Of a DNA stretch of 46,209 nt, positions 16,007-25,094 are shown in pieces. Position 1 is the stretch's first letter. Each line of letters begins with the position of its first letter. The translations under genes were made by a program, and so were the position numbers. The DNA comes from an uncultured Bacteroidales bacterium (GTDB lineage: Bacteria; Bacteroidota; Bacteroidia; Bacteroidales; Bacteroidaceae): contig CADALZ010000020.1 of assembly GCA_902788865.1 (NCBI GenBank), forward strand, positions 1 through 46,209, in the 5' to 3' direction. The notes under the pieces are model-generated. The model did not search any database, was not told the DNA's origin, and was given only the letters and a program-made list of their open reading frames with translations.

Positions 16007-17452
16007 ATGAATTACAATAAAAAAATGAGCAATGTGCGCTGGGTGATTTGCATCATGCTGTTCCTGGCGACTACCGTGAACTACATGGACAGACAGGTGC
16101 TGTCGCTGACTTGGAAAGATTTCATTGCCCCAGAGTTTCACTGGAGTGATAGTGACTACGGAAGCGTAGCGGCCATCTTCTCTATTGTGTATGCACTGGC
16201 CAACCTTTTTTCTGGCCGTATCATCGACTGGCTGGGCACTAAGCGAGGCTATCTGTGGGCCATCGGCATCTGGTCGGGCGGAGCCTGCCTCCATGCGCTA
16301 TGTGGCTGGGCCACAGAACACATCGTAGGCGTGCATGATGCTGCAGAGATGGTGGGTGCCACTGGCGAATTAGCATCCTTGATCTCTATGGTGAGCGTAT
16401 ATTTCTTCATCGCTGCCCGCATCGTGCTGGCGTGTGGTGAAGCTGGCAACTTCCCCGCTGCCGTGAAAGTGACTGCCGAGTATTTCCCACAGAAAGACCG
16501 TGCCTTCGCTACGGCTATCTTCAATGCAGGAAGTACTGTGGGCGCACTGATAGCTCCGCTCACCATCCCCTCACTGGCCAGCTACTTCCGCAGCATAGGC
16601 GTGGGCAATGGTTGGGAAATGGCCTTCATCATCATTGGTGGTTTGGGCTTCGTCTGGATGGCGTTCTGGGTATTCATTTATGACGACCTGGACCATCATA
16701 AGCACGTGAACGATGCAGAGCGAGCCTACATCAAGCAAGACCAAGCTGTGGAGCAACAGCCTGCTACTGAAGAGGGACAGCTGCCTAAGCTCGGGGTGCT
16801 GGACTGCCTGAAACTGCGCCAGACATGGGCCATCCTTTTAGGAAAGTTCTTCACAGATGGCGTGTGGTGGTTCTTCCTGTTCTGGACACCAGCCTATCTC
16901 TCTGATGTTTACGGACTGACCAGCGATACGCCTACAGCACAGATGCTTATCTTCGTGCTCTATGCCATCACCATGCTGGCACTCTATGGTGGCAAGCTGC
17001 CCACTATCATCATCAATCGCACTGGCTTGAATCCCTATACTGCCCGTATGAGAGCTATGCTGATCTTTGCCCTTTTCCCACTGCTGGGCCTCTTTGCACA
17101 GCCTCTGGGCAACTACAGCTACTGGTTGCCAATCATCCTCATAGGTATCGTGGGCGCTGCCCATCAGTCATGGTCGGCCAACCTCTACAGCGTGGGTAGC
17201 GACCTCTTCCCACATCGTGCTGTGGCTACCATCACTGGCCTCAACAGTGCCGCTGGAGGACTGAGCTCGTTCCTTATCAACATAGGTTCTGGCAAGCTCT
17301 TCGACTATGCCGATGCCACGCAGATGACCTTCTTGGGCTTCACTGGCAAGCCTGCTGGCTACTTCATCATCTTCATCTATTGCTCCGTAGCCTACTTGGT
17401 GGGCTGGATCATCATGAAGACATTGGTTCCTAAATACAATCCTGTAAAATAA
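16007..17452 (+). CDS. exuT: MFS transporter, probable hexuronate permease (ExuT-like)
   Basis: 481 residues with about 12 membrane helices. The start VNYMDRQVLSLTWKDF and the CGEAGNFPAAVKVTAEYFP segment are hallmarks of the anion:cation symporter branch (ExuT/GudP) that imports hexuronates. A charged cytoplasmic loop lies around residues 225-265. The glucuronate degradation genes lie 5-11 kb away on the other strand, fitting an uptake role for glucuronate. Located 26 nt after ansA and 8 nt before the broken Crp-family gene, likely one transcript. Exact substrate is inferred. Confidence 0.85.
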   Translation: MNYNKKMSNVRWVICIMLFLATTVNYMDRQVLSLTWKDFIAPEFHWSDSDYGSVAAIFSIVYALANLFSGRIIDWLGTKRGYLWAIGIWSGGACLHALCGWATEHIVGVHDAAEMVGATGELASLISMVSVYFFIAARIVLACGEAGNFPAAVKVTAEYFPQKDRAFATAIFNAGSTVGALIAPLTIPSLASYFRSIGVGNGWEMAFIIIGGLGFVWMAFWVFIYDDLDHHKHVNDAERAYIKQDQAVEQQPATEEGQLPKLGVLDCLKLRQTWAILLGKFFTDGVWWFFLFWTPAYLSDVYGLTSDTPTAQMLIFVLYAITMLALYGGKLPTIIINRTGLNPYTARMRAMLIFALFPLLGLFAQPLGNYSYWLPIILIGIVGAAHQSWSANLYSVGSDLFPHRAVATITGLNSAAGGLSSFLINIGSGKLFDYADATQMTFLGFTGKPAGYFIIFIYCSVAYLVGWIIMKTLVPKYNPVK

Positions 17453-17460
17453 TACGATAG

Positions 17461-18047
17461 ATGGAAATAGATGAAAAGAAATTAAAGGATGCCAAGGCTT
17501 TGGCCGACAGCATGATACCCTACCCCCTGCCGATGTGGAGCGTCTGGCTTCTGTCATGGAATTCAAGACGGCAGCCAAGGGTGAGCTGCTCATCAGGCAA
17601 TGGCAGGTGGCCGACTGCATGCTTTTCATCACCAAGGGACTGGCACGCCAGTTCTACTACAAAGGCGATCATGACATCACGGAACATTTCACCAGTGAGG
17701 GCGAACTGCTCTACTGCATCGAGAGCCTGTTCACCCTCAAGCCCACCGACCTCATGGCAGAGGCACTGGAGCCTTTAGAATATTATAAGGTACACTACCA
17801 CCAACTGAAGCAATTCATCCCCCAGTCGCCCAACATCGCCAAGTGGTTGGTGAAATGGTTTGAGACAGATGCCATAGTCTCACAGCACAAGGCCGATGCC
17901 ATGCGCTTCGAGACAGCCAAGGAACGCTACGAACGATTCGTGCTTGAATATCCCGAGGCTGCCAAGAGAGCCCCCATACAGCACATTGCCTCCTACCTCA
18001 TCATCACCCGCGAGTCGCTCAGCCGTGTGAGGGCTGGGAAACTCTAA
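17461..18047 (+). pseudogene. Crp/Fnr-family regulator, frameshifted in a C5 tract
   Basis: The first 20-odd codons read MEIDEKKLKDAKALADSMIPY in one frame; the remainder (ERLASVMEFKTAAKGELLIRQWQVAD... to SRVRAGKL) continues in another. Adding one base to the C5 run at 17523-17527 gives ...YPPADVERLASVMEF and a continuous protein of about 195 residues. The body contains the cyclic-nucleotide-binding-like beta roll (DITEHFTSEGELLYCIESL) and a C-terminal HTH (IQHIASYLIITRESLSRVR). It is either an inactivated gene, a phase-variable homopolymer, a programmed frameshift site or a sequencing error. A shorter product could start at the GTG at 17535. Confidence 0.8.
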
Positions 18048-18053
18048 GCCCAC

Positions 18054-20303
18054 TCAGAACTTGATGCTTGTGGTCAGCTCCACAGTGAACGGACGTATAT
18101 ACGTACCAGACATCAGATAGTGCTGCTGGTAGGCACTCACGTCTGTGGCCAAGTCGGCTGCAGCAATGCTGCCACTGGCCCCCTTCTGATTGAGGATGTT
18201 GATGACGTTGAGTGAGAAAGCCACATGCTTGCTGTAAGTATAGTCCACCCCACCGAACGTCTCCCAACGGCCCTTGAAGTAGAGCGTATTGGTACGGTTG
18301 ATGTACTGCTTGCTCTGGTAGCGGAAGCTGAGCCAGAAACGCCAGTCGCCCGTCTGGTAGGAAGGATCCAGCTCGGCAATGACCTTCGACATGGCTATCA
18401 CGTTCTTATCATTGAAGTTGTACAGCTGTCCTGGGCCATCCTTGAAGATAGGCTGGAAAGTGAAATTCTTGTACTTCGGATTTTGCAGAGTCAGCAGTCC
18501 GTGGAAGCTGAACCCTTTGAACGGAGTGATTACAGCATCAGTAGTCCAACCCATCGTTGCCACATCGTTCACGATAGGCAGGATGACCGTCTCGCTCTGG
18601 TCGTTAGGATTGGTGAACTGGTCGCGGAACTTATACTTCGTCTGATTGATATAGGTGAGCTGTGAGGTGAGCTGCACATAACTGTTGTTCCAAAAGATAC
18701 CGCCCTTCGCCATGTGTACGTTGATAGGATCCACCTGTGGCATGAAAGGACCCGCATAGTCCTGCAAGTTAGGACGCTGCTTCACATACACATATTCGCC
18801 AACGAGTCCGAAACCTTTCATAAGGGTGTAGCGTCCATTGAATGTGAAGCCTGGATTCAGCCAGTCGTATGTGCCGAAACGGTTGCGCTTTGCCTGTTTG
18901 AGACTGAAGCCATAGGTACGATCATTGGCTGGCTCGATGGTCTTTCCATCGTCAGTGAATGCCAACGCCGCATTTCCCTGCTGACGCATCCACTCCATGC
19001 GCAGGCCCACAGAGACCCACAGACGGTCGGTGATATCCCAATCGTCAGAGGCAAAGAGTGCCAGACGGTTCTCATGCCCATCGTAATACTCGCTGCCTTC
19101 ATTATAGCCCGAAGCCTCCTCACCATCTTTCAGCAACTTCCGAGGAAAGGCTTTGGCTTCATGAGCATAGACCCCTGTGTTGGTATAGATGCCAGCACGG
19201 TTCCACCACTCATTGAGTCCCAAACGCCAAGAATGCTTCTGATTACTGCTCCTACCTGTCAGCTCTGCCGTAGTCATCCAGCTACGCTCGAAACCCTCGA
19301 AGTAGAGCATGTAGCGGTTCTGTATATTCCCACTGTAAGGAGTACCATTATCATAGGTATAGCCATCGGCTGGGGTGGCTTGGAAGATACCTGCCAACTT
19401 CATCATCATGGTGTTCACATCGGCACTCTTCAGCTTACTGCTGATGTTCAGCTGCGTCTGTTCTGTGAGGTCGTAGCGCAGGTTGAATGTCATCTGATGG
19501 TTGCTCACCAAATTGGCCCTGCGCATGGAGCGACGCATGCGCTCTCCCGTCTTCACGCTGATATAGTTGATGTAAGCGTAGTCGCCCAATAGCTGATCGT
19601 GTCCCAAACTGAAATCGGGCAGTTCATCCACGCTGCCATCCTTACCGTTGTAGTAGAACAGACCGTAGTTGTCGGGCATGGCAGCATAGCGGGCATACTT
19701 ATAGTTGAGCGACATTTCTCCGCGCCCCTCTGCAAACAGCTTACTGAGGTTGGCCTTATAGATGTGCATCTCATCCTGTATGTGGAGAGCATCCAGATGG
19801 TTGCTTCCTGGGTCGAATCCCTGATAGGTGCCCACGGCAAATCCCCAGCCGCGTCCCAGCGGACTGCTGATGTTGGCATCCACCACCTGTTTGCCAAAGA
19901 TATTGGTAGTGTAGTTCACCTGTCCTTGAAACTGCTCCCCAGCCTTCAGGCTCTGGCTACCCAGCACGTAGGTACACTTGCCATATTGCAATGTGCTCTC
20001 ACTGAGCGAGAGCAGGTTCTGACTGCTGTAGCTGGCTCCACCTCGCCAAGAATAGTAAGGATAGTCTGGCCAGAACAGGTAGCTCACAGGCGTACCATCT
20101 TCAAAGAGATCTACCGCCTCACCATCGGGCAGTCCGATGGAGATCTGGCGTGGCTGGTTGTCACTCGATGCGTTCAGCATCACGTTACGGTTCTTCTCCT
20201 CCTTGGTCGATGGGATGGAGTCACGACTGATGGTATCTTGGGCAATCAGCGCCCCAGCATAGAGGCTCAGGCCTATAATCAAAGGAAATGGATGCAGTTT
20301 CAT
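18054..20303 (-). CDS. TonB-dependent receptor-like outer membrane protein
   Basis: 749 residues: signal peptide MKLHPFPLIIGLSLYAGALIAQ, a plug-like segment (about 50-130, with the region around GGASYSSQNLLSLSE), then a long aromatic-rich barrel ending in ...TVELTTSIKF with a terminal Phe. It lacks the N-terminal carboxypeptidase-like domain common in SusC proteins, and no SusD partner is adjacent, so it is not a classical PUL pair. Convergent with the Crp-family pseudogene (6 nt apart) and divergent from the GH92 gene, sharing an intergenic region with a palindromic operator. Substrate unknown. Confidence 0.8.
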   Translation of the reverse strand: MKLHPFPLIIGLSLYAGALIAQDTISRDSIPSTKEEKNRNVMLNASSDNQPRQISIGLPDGEAVDLFEDGTPVSYLFWPDYPYYSWRGGASYSSQNLLSLSESTLQYGKCTYVLGSQSLKAGEQFQGQVNYTTNIFGKQVVDANISSPLGRGWGFAVGTYQGFDPGSNHLDALHIQDEMHIYKANLSKLFAEGRGEMSLNYKYARYAAMPDNYGLFYYNGKDGSVDELPDFSLGHDQLLGDYAYINYISVKTGERMRRSMRRANLVSNHQMTFNLRYDLTEQTQLNISSKLKSADVNTMMMKLAGIFQATPADGYTYDNGTPYSGNIQNRYMLYFEGFERSWMTTAELTGRSSNQKHSWRLGLNEWWNRAGIYTNTGVYAHEAKAFPRKLLKDGEEASGYNEGSEYYDGHENRLALFASDDWDITDRLWVSVGLRMEWMRQQGNAALAFTDDGKTIEPANDRTYGFSLKQAKRNRFGTYDWLNPGFTFNGRYTLMKGFGLVGEYVYVKQRPNLQDYAGPFMPQVDPINVHMAKGGIFWNNSYVQLTSQLTYINQTKYKFRDQFTNPNDQSETVILPIVNDVATMGWTTDAVITPFKGFSFHGLLTLQNPKYKNFTFQPIFKDGPGQLYNFNDKNVIAMSKVIAELDPSYQTGDWRFWLSFRYQSKQYINRTNTLYFKGRWETFGGVDYTYSKHVAFSLNVINILNQKGASGSIAAADLATDVSAYQQHYLMSGTYIRPFTVELTTSIKF

Positions 20304-20326
20304 TATTATCTTGATTAATTATGATG

Positions 20327-20334
20327 CAAAGATA
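20327..20334 (-). promoter_or_regulatory. -7 element (TATCTTTG) of the TonB-dependent receptor gene
   Basis: Minus-strand TATCTTTG, 23 nt upstream of the ATG at 20303. No -33 TTG at proper spacing; the Crp-type palindrome starts 21 nt upstream, centred about 41 nt before the predicted transcription start. Confidence 0.7.
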
Positions 20335-20355
20335 AGCATTGCAAAACATATCTCA

Positions 20356-20371
20356 TGTGATATATGTCACA
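20356..20371. promoter_or_regulatory. Crp-type palindromic operator TGTGA-TATATG-TCACA
   Basis: Perfect match to the Crp half-sites TGTGA-N6-TCACA. Relative to the minus promoter, with start predicted near 20323, the centre is at about -40.5, the class II activator position. Relative to the plus promoter (-7 at 20384-20391) it is near -31. A Crp/Fnr-family gene, frameshifted, lies 2.3 kb away; another family member could bind. Confidence 0.75.
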
Positions 20372-20383
20372 AAAAACTCCCTA

Positions 20384-20391
20384 TATATTTG
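20384..20391 (+). promoter_or_regulatory. -7 element (TATATTTG) of the GH92 gene
   Basis: TATATTTG fits TAnnTTTG and lies 45 nt before the ATG at 20437. No -33 TTG; the Crp-type palindrome ends 12 nt upstream. Confidence 0.6.
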
Positions 20392-20436
20392 CATAACTCA
20401 CGAAGTTTTCCGACTTTTACCTCATAAAAGCAGAAA

Positions 20437-22740
20437 ATGATGAGAGTTAGAACATACATACTTGGAACCCTGATGGGAATGGCACTGCTGGCCTCGTCTT
20501 GCCACAGGCCTGAGAGTCATGAGATGATAGAGCATCCTGTAGATTACGTCAGCACGTTGGTTGGCACCGCTAGTTCTTATCAAGTGTCAACGGGAAACAC
20601 TTATCCCGCTACGGGTATGCCGTGGGGCATGAACTTCTGGACACCACAGACAGGGCGCAATGGCGATGGTTGGCAATATACCTACAGCGCTACCCACATC
20701 AGAGGACTGAAGCAGACACACCAGCCCAGTCCGTGGATCAACGACTATGGCGAGTTCTCTCTGATGCCCGTTACCACAGAAGCTGTGATGGACGAGAACG
20801 CACGTGCCAGTTGGTTCTCGCACAAGGCAGAGACGACCACACCTTATTATTATAGCGTCTATCTGGCCGACCATGATGTAGTGGCAGAGCTTACACCCAC
20901 AGAGCATGCAGCCTCCTTCCGCCTCACCTACCCTGAGCGCGATATGTCCTATCTGGTAGTGGATGCCTACGATGGAGGTTCCTACGTCAAAGTGATACCT
21001 GAAGAGAATAAGATAGTGGGTTATACCACCAAGAATCATGGAGGCGTGACAGCTGACTTCAAGAACTGGTTTGTCATCCAGAGCGATACACCCTTCAACT
21101 ACTGGCTTACAGCAGAAGACGGTCAGGAGAGCGAGGCCCTCGAAGCCCAGAGCAATCATGCACAAGCTCTTGTGGGTTTTCCTACTACAAAGGGGCAGCA
21201 AGTGCAGCTGCAAGTGGCTTCTTCTTTCATCAGTTTGGAGCAGGCCGAGCAAAACCTGAAGGAAGTGACAGGCCGGACATTCGATGAGGTGAAGCAAGCT
21301 GGACGTGAGCGCTGGAATGAGGTCTTAGGGCGCATCCGCGTGGGTGCCGACAGCGACAAAGATCACCTACGCACCTTCTACTCTTGCCTCTACAGAGCGT
21401 TGCTCTTCCCACGTGACCTCTCTGAGATAGACGCTAACGGGCGTCGCATTCACTATAGCCCCTATAACGGTGAAGTGCGCGAAGGCTATCTTTTCACAGA
21501 TACCGGTTTCTGGGATACCTTCCGCTGCCTGCTGCCACTGCTCAATCTGGTGTATCCCGACCAGAGTGTCAAGATACAAGAAGGCCTTGTGAATGCTTAT
21601 AAGGAAAGCGGATTCTTGCCAGAATGGGCCAGTCCTGGGCATCGCGACTGCATGGTGGGCAACAATTCCGCTTCTGTTGTAGCCGACGCTTACCTCAGTG
21701 GTGTGCGAGGCTATGATGCTGAAGCTCTGTGGCAAGCCGTGATTCATGGCGCTCATAGCGAGCATCCACAGATAGGCTCTACTGGTCGCAAAGGCTATCA
21801 ATATTACGACTCCTTGGGCTATGTGCCTGCCGATGTGGGCATCAATGAGAGTGCTGCACGCACACTGGAGTATGCCTACGATGACTGGTGCATCTACACC
21901 TTCGGGAAGGCTCTTGGAAAGAGCGATGCAGAGTTGGAGCCTTACAAGCAAGCTGCACTGAACTATCAGCACCTCTATAATGCCGACTATCGTCTGATGG
22001 TGGGCCGCAATAAAGATGGCTCCTTCCACCTACCTTTCAATCCGCTGAAGTGGGGAGGCGATTTCACAGAGGGCAACAGCCTGCACTATACATGGTCTGT
22101 CTTCCACGACCCTGCTGGCCTCATCAGCCTCATGGGAGGTGAAGACAGCTTCAATCAGATGATGGACTCCGTCTTTACGATTCCACCTCTCTTTGATGAG
22201 AGCTACTACGGCTCTGTGATACACGAGATTCGTGAGATGCAAATCATGAACATGGGCAACTATGCGCATGGCAATCAGCCCATACAGCACATGATTTACC
22301 TCTATGATTGGAGCGGACAGCCCTGGAAGACACAGCAGCGCATCCGTGAGGTGATGGAGCGCTTCTATACCGCTGCCCCCGATGGCTATTGTGGCGATGA
22401 GGACAATGGTCAGACCTCTGCCTGGTATGTATTCTCTGCCCTGGGTTTCTACCCTGTGTGTCCTGCCAGCGGTGAGTATGCCATTGGCACCCCACTCTTC
22501 CGCGACGCCCTCATCATGATGCCCGATGGCAAGGAAGTGCGTATCTCTGCGCCAGAAAATAGTCGTGACAACTGCTTTGTGCAAGGCATCACTCTAAATG
22601 GCACTTCATGGGATAAGAACTACTTCCGCCAAGCCGACCTGAAAGCTGGAGCAAATATCCGCTTCACACTGTCGGACACTCCAAATACAGAGAGGGGCAC
22701 CCAGAAGGATGCTCGCCCCTACTCGCTTTCTGAAGAGTAA
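20437..22740 (+). CDS. GH92 alpha-mannosidase, lipoprotein
   Basis: 767 residues. Lipoprotein signal with lipobox LASSC (C22), so surface- or periplasm-anchored. The sequence follows GH92: GNTYPATGMPWGMNFWTPQTG near residue 52, the long alpha/alpha barrel with HRDCMVGNNSASVVADAY, GNQPIQHMIYLYDW, and the DNGQTSAWYVFSALGFYPVCP block near residue 660 that contains the catalytic acid region. GH92 enzymes are Ca2+-dependent exo-acting alpha-mannosidases that trim N-glycan or yeast mannan mannose; exact linkage cannot be read from sequence. Divergent from a TonB-dependent receptor with a shared operator, suggesting joint control. Confidence 0.92.
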   Translation: MMRVRTYILGTLMGMALLASSCHRPESHEMIEHPVDYVSTLVGTASSYQVSTGNTYPATGMPWGMNFWTPQTGRNGDGWQYTYSATHIRGLKQTHQPSPWINDYGEFSLMPVTTEAVMDENARASWFSHKAETTTPYYYSVYLADHDVVAELTPTEHAASFRLTYPERDMSYLVVDAYDGGSYVKVIPEENKIVGYTTKNHGGVTADFKNWFVIQSDTPFNYWLTAEDGQESEALEAQSNHAQALVGFPTTKGQQVQLQVASSFISLEQAEQNLKEVTGRTFDEVKQAGRERWNEVLGRIRVGADSDKDHLRTFYSCLYRALLFPRDLSEIDANGRRIHYSPYNGEVREGYLFTDTGFWDTFRCLLPLLNLVYPDQSVKIQEGLVNAYKESGFLPEWASPGHRDCMVGNNSASVVADAYLSGVRGYDAEALWQAVIHGAHSEHPQIGSTGRKGYQYYDSLGYVPADVGINESAARTLEYAYDDWCIYTFGKALGKSDAELEPYKQAALNYQHLYNADYRLMVGRNKDGSFHLPFNPLKWGGDFTEGNSLHYTWSVFHDPAGLISLMGGEDSFNQMMDSVFTIPPLFDESYYGSVIHEIREMQIMNMGNYAHGNQPIQHMIYLYDWSGQPWKTQQRIREVMERFYTAAPDGYCGDEDNGQTSAWYVFSALGFYPVCPASGEYAIGTPLFRDALIMMPDGKEVRISAPENSRDNCFVQGITLNGTSWDKNYFRQADLKAGANIRFTLSDTPNTERGTQKDARPYSLSEE

Positions 22741-22763
22741 AACGATATACCATATCAAGAACT

Positions 22764-22813
22764 GCCGATATACCATATCACCCAACGAGGATATAGCATA
22801 TCGGCGGTTTTGG
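22764..22813. terminator. Hairpin terminator between convergent GH92 and uxaC genes
   Basis: GCCGATAT (22764-22771) pairs with ATATCGGC (22798-22805); an inner CCATATC/GGATATAG adds pairs, and GGTTTT follows. Convergent genes flank it. A direct repeat of GATATACCATATCA (22744 and 22768) lies at its left side. Confidence 0.6.
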
Positions 22814-22836
22814 TTGCGTTAACACGCTATCCAAGA

Positions 22837-24243
22837 TCAGAACTCAAAGTAGCGCTTGGCGTTGTAGTAGCAGATGTCTTCCACCATCTGGCAGATGCGA
22901 GGCATCTCAGCTGCAGGCAGTTCTCCGTTCTCCACATCACGCCCTATAAGGTTGCAGAGGATGCGACGGAAATACTCATGACGCGGATAGCTGAGGAAGG
23001 AGCGTGAATCTGTGAGCATACCCACAAACCTGCTCAGCAAGCCTTGCTCTGAAAGAGTATTGAGCTGTGCCTCTATACCTCCCTTCTGATCGAGGAACCA
23101 CCAGCCACTGCCCCACTGCATCTTGCCTGGCATGCTGCCATCCTGGAAGTTGCCTATCATAGTGGCAACCATAGCATTGGCCGCAGGATTGAGGTTATAG
23201 ACAATGGTCTTAGTAAGCTGAGCATTGTGATCCAGACGGTCGAAGAAATGAGCCATCTCCTTGGCTGTCTGCACCTCTCCGATTGAGTCGCACCCCACAT
23301 CTGCCCCATAAGATTCGAACAGACGGGTATTGGTGTTGCGGATAGGTCCGTAGTGGAACTGCTGTGTCCAGCCTTTCTGGTCGTCGAGCATGGCAAAGAA
23401 GAAAAGCATGAAGCTCTTGAACTGCTTAATCTCCAACGCCTTCAGGTCATTTCCTATTTTCAGTTTCTCGAAGATCACATCCATCTCCTTTGGGTCGGTC
23501 ACACGCTGGTCGTAGAATTCCTCAATACCGTGATCGGAAAGCTTGCAGCCCATGGAAGCAAAAAAGTCGTGACGCTCTTGCAGGGCATCAAGGTAGTCTG
23601 TAAAGGTCTCGATAGAGTTGCCCGTGACCTCACCCAAGCGCTTGATGTATTCGCGCAGTTCCACAGAGTGTTCCACATTCATAGCCTTATCAGGTCTCCA
23701 GGTAGGCAGCACCTTTATTTCAAAACCGCTCTCACGAATACGCTTATGATGCTCCAGCGAGTCGATAGGGTCATCTGTGGTGCAGACCACCTCCACCCCA
23801 TAACGACGCATCAGTCCACGTGCAGAGAATTCTGGGCTCTGCAACTTCTCGTTACATTCATCGTAGATCTCACGAGCCGTATCAGGGTTCAGCAACTTAG
23901 TGATGCCAAAGGCCGTGCGCAATTCCAAGTGCGTCCAATGATAAAGCGGATTACGCAAGGTATATGGCACCGTCTCTGCCCATTTCTGGAACTTCTCCCA
24001 GTCGGTAGCCGCCCCAGTGATGAAATGCTCTGGCACCCCATTGGCACGCATGGCACGCCACTTGTAATGGTCGCCTCCCAACCATAATTCGGTGATGGAG
24101 CGGAACTTATAGTCGTCTGCTATCATCTGCGGATTCAGATGGCAGTGATAGTCTATGATAGGCAGTTTCTCTGCATGCTCATGATAGAGCTTTCTGGCCG
24201 TTTCTGTCTGTAGCAGGAAATCTGCATCCATGAAGTCTTTCAT
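22837..24243 (-). CDS. uxaC: Glucuronate (uronate) isomerase
   Basis: 468 residues, the usual length. Isomerises D-glucuronate to D-fructuronate (and galacturonate to tagaturonate). N-terminal DADFLLQTETARKLYHEHAEKLPIIDYHCHLNP carries the metal-binding HCH motif; FGITKLL, TTDDPIDSLEHH and the terminal PRHEYFRRILCNLIG block are typical. The ATG at 24243 is chosen; a frame extension to 24270 would encode only heptamer-repeat sequence. Last gene of the minus-strand glucuronate cluster. Confidence 0.95.
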   Translation of the reverse strand: MKDFMDADFLLQTETARKLYHEHAEKLPIIDYHCHLNPQMIADDYKFRSITELWLGGDHYKWRAMRANGVPEHFITGAATDWEKFQKWAETVPYTLRNPLYHWTHLELRTAFGITKLLNPDTAREIYDECNEKLQSPEFSARGLMRRYGVEVVCTTDDPIDSLEHHKRIRESGFEIKVLPTWRPDKAMNVEHSVELREYIKRLGEVTGNSIETFTDYLDALQERHDFFASMGCKLSDHGIEEFYDQRVTDPKEMDVIFEKLKIGNDLKALEIKQFKSFMLFFFAMLDDQKGWTQQFHYGPIRNTNTRLFESYGADVGCDSIGEVQTAKEMAHFFDRLDHNAQLTKTIVYNLNPAANAMVATMIGNFQDGSMPGKMQWGSGWWFLDQKGGIEAQLNTLSEQGLLSRFVGMLTDSRSFLSYPRHEYFRRILCNLIGRDVENGELPAAEMPRICQMVEDICYYNAKRYFEF

Positions 24244-24245
24244 AT

Positions 24246-24325
24246 AAATTGAGAATTGAGAATTGAACATTGAGAATTAGTTGAGTGGACCATTTTCAAT
24301 CCTCAATTCTCAATCTTCAATTGGT
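24246..24325. repeat. Inverted heptamer element between kdgA and uxaC
   Basis: ATTGAGA/ATTGAAC units (24246-24280) face complementary units (24298-24325) around a short centre. It encodes the C-terminal LKIEN and stop of kdgA on the minus strand. Confidence 0.75.
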
Positions 24326-24977
24326 TAATATATCCTAACGCTTCGCGACACTTCTCTGTCACGTATGCCCAGTCTCCTTCAGCTACGCGGTCTTTGGGGA
24401 AGAGTTTACTGCCCATACCCACGCAGAAGGCACCTGCTTTGAACCATGACGTGAGGTTCTCTTCTGTGGGCTCTACGCCGCCTGTAACCATTATATTGGT
24501 CCAAGGCATAGGTGCCATGAGGCCCTTGACGAACTTAGGTCCCAACACATCACCAGGAAACACCTTCACCAAGTCGCAACCAGCCTCTTGTGCAAAGCCT
24601 ACCTCACTCACACTGCCACAGCCGGGGGTATAGGGCACTAAGCGACGATTGCACACCTTTGCCACTTCTGGATTGAAAAGAGGACCAACGATGAAGCATG
24701 CACCCAACTGGATGTACAGGGCTGCCGTGGCAGGATCAACGACAGAACCTGCTCCCAATGCCATCTCTGGACATTCCACAGCGGCAAACTTCACCACCTC
24801 TGCAAATACTTCGTGGGCAAAGTCGCCTCTGTTTGTAAACTCGAAAGCACGTACTCCGCCTTCATAGCAGGCCTTCACCACCTGCTTGGTCACTTCTGCA
24901 TCTTTATGATAGTATACTGGCACCATGCCTGTGGCATGCATCTTGCCTAAAACTGCTGTCTTTCCGAATTTTGCCAT
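24303..24977 (-). CDS. kdgA: 2-keto-3-deoxy-6-phosphogluconate aldolase
   Basis: 224 residues, TIM barrel class I aldolase. Splits KDPG to pyruvate and glyceraldehyde-3-phosphate. FEFTNRG supplies the catalytic Glu, DLVKVFPGD the Schiff-base Lys, GAGSVVDP and the TPGCGS phosphate-binding turn are in place. Start at ATG 24977 (MAKFGKTAV); an upstream TTG extension (25001) falls in A/T-rich repeat. The final residues KIEN come from a heptamer repeat. Lies between uxuA and uxaC. Confidence 0.93.
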   Translation of the reverse strand: MAKFGKTAVLGKMHATGMVPVYYHKDAEVTKQVVKACYEGGVRAFEFTNRGDFAHEVFAEVVKFAAVECPEMALGAGSVVDPATAALYIQLGACFIVGPLFNPEVAKVCNRRLVPYTPGCGSVSEVGFAQEAGCDLVKVFPGDVLGPKFVKGLMAPMPWTNIMVTGGVEPTEENLTSWFKAGAFCVGMGSKLFPKDRVAEGDWAYVTEKCREALGYINQLKIEN

Positions 24978-24991
24978 AAAACTTGATTTTT

Positions 24992-25094
24992 TAATTGACA
25001 ATTGAAAATTGAAAATTGAGAATTAAACATGCGGATATCTGGCAGTAAAGATGGCAAGCCATAATCCTCAATTCTCAATTTTCAATCCTCAATT
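24992..25094. repeat. Inverted heptamer element between uxuA and kdgA
   Basis: ATTGACA/ATTGAAA/ATTGAGA units on the left and complementary units on the right of a centre of about 35 nt (near 25030-25065). No gene. Confidence 0.75.

Noticed and set aside
24244-24270. N-terminal extension of UxaC (MFNSQFSIY)
   Set aside because: Encoded by heptamer repeat sequence; the family start fits the ATG at 24243.
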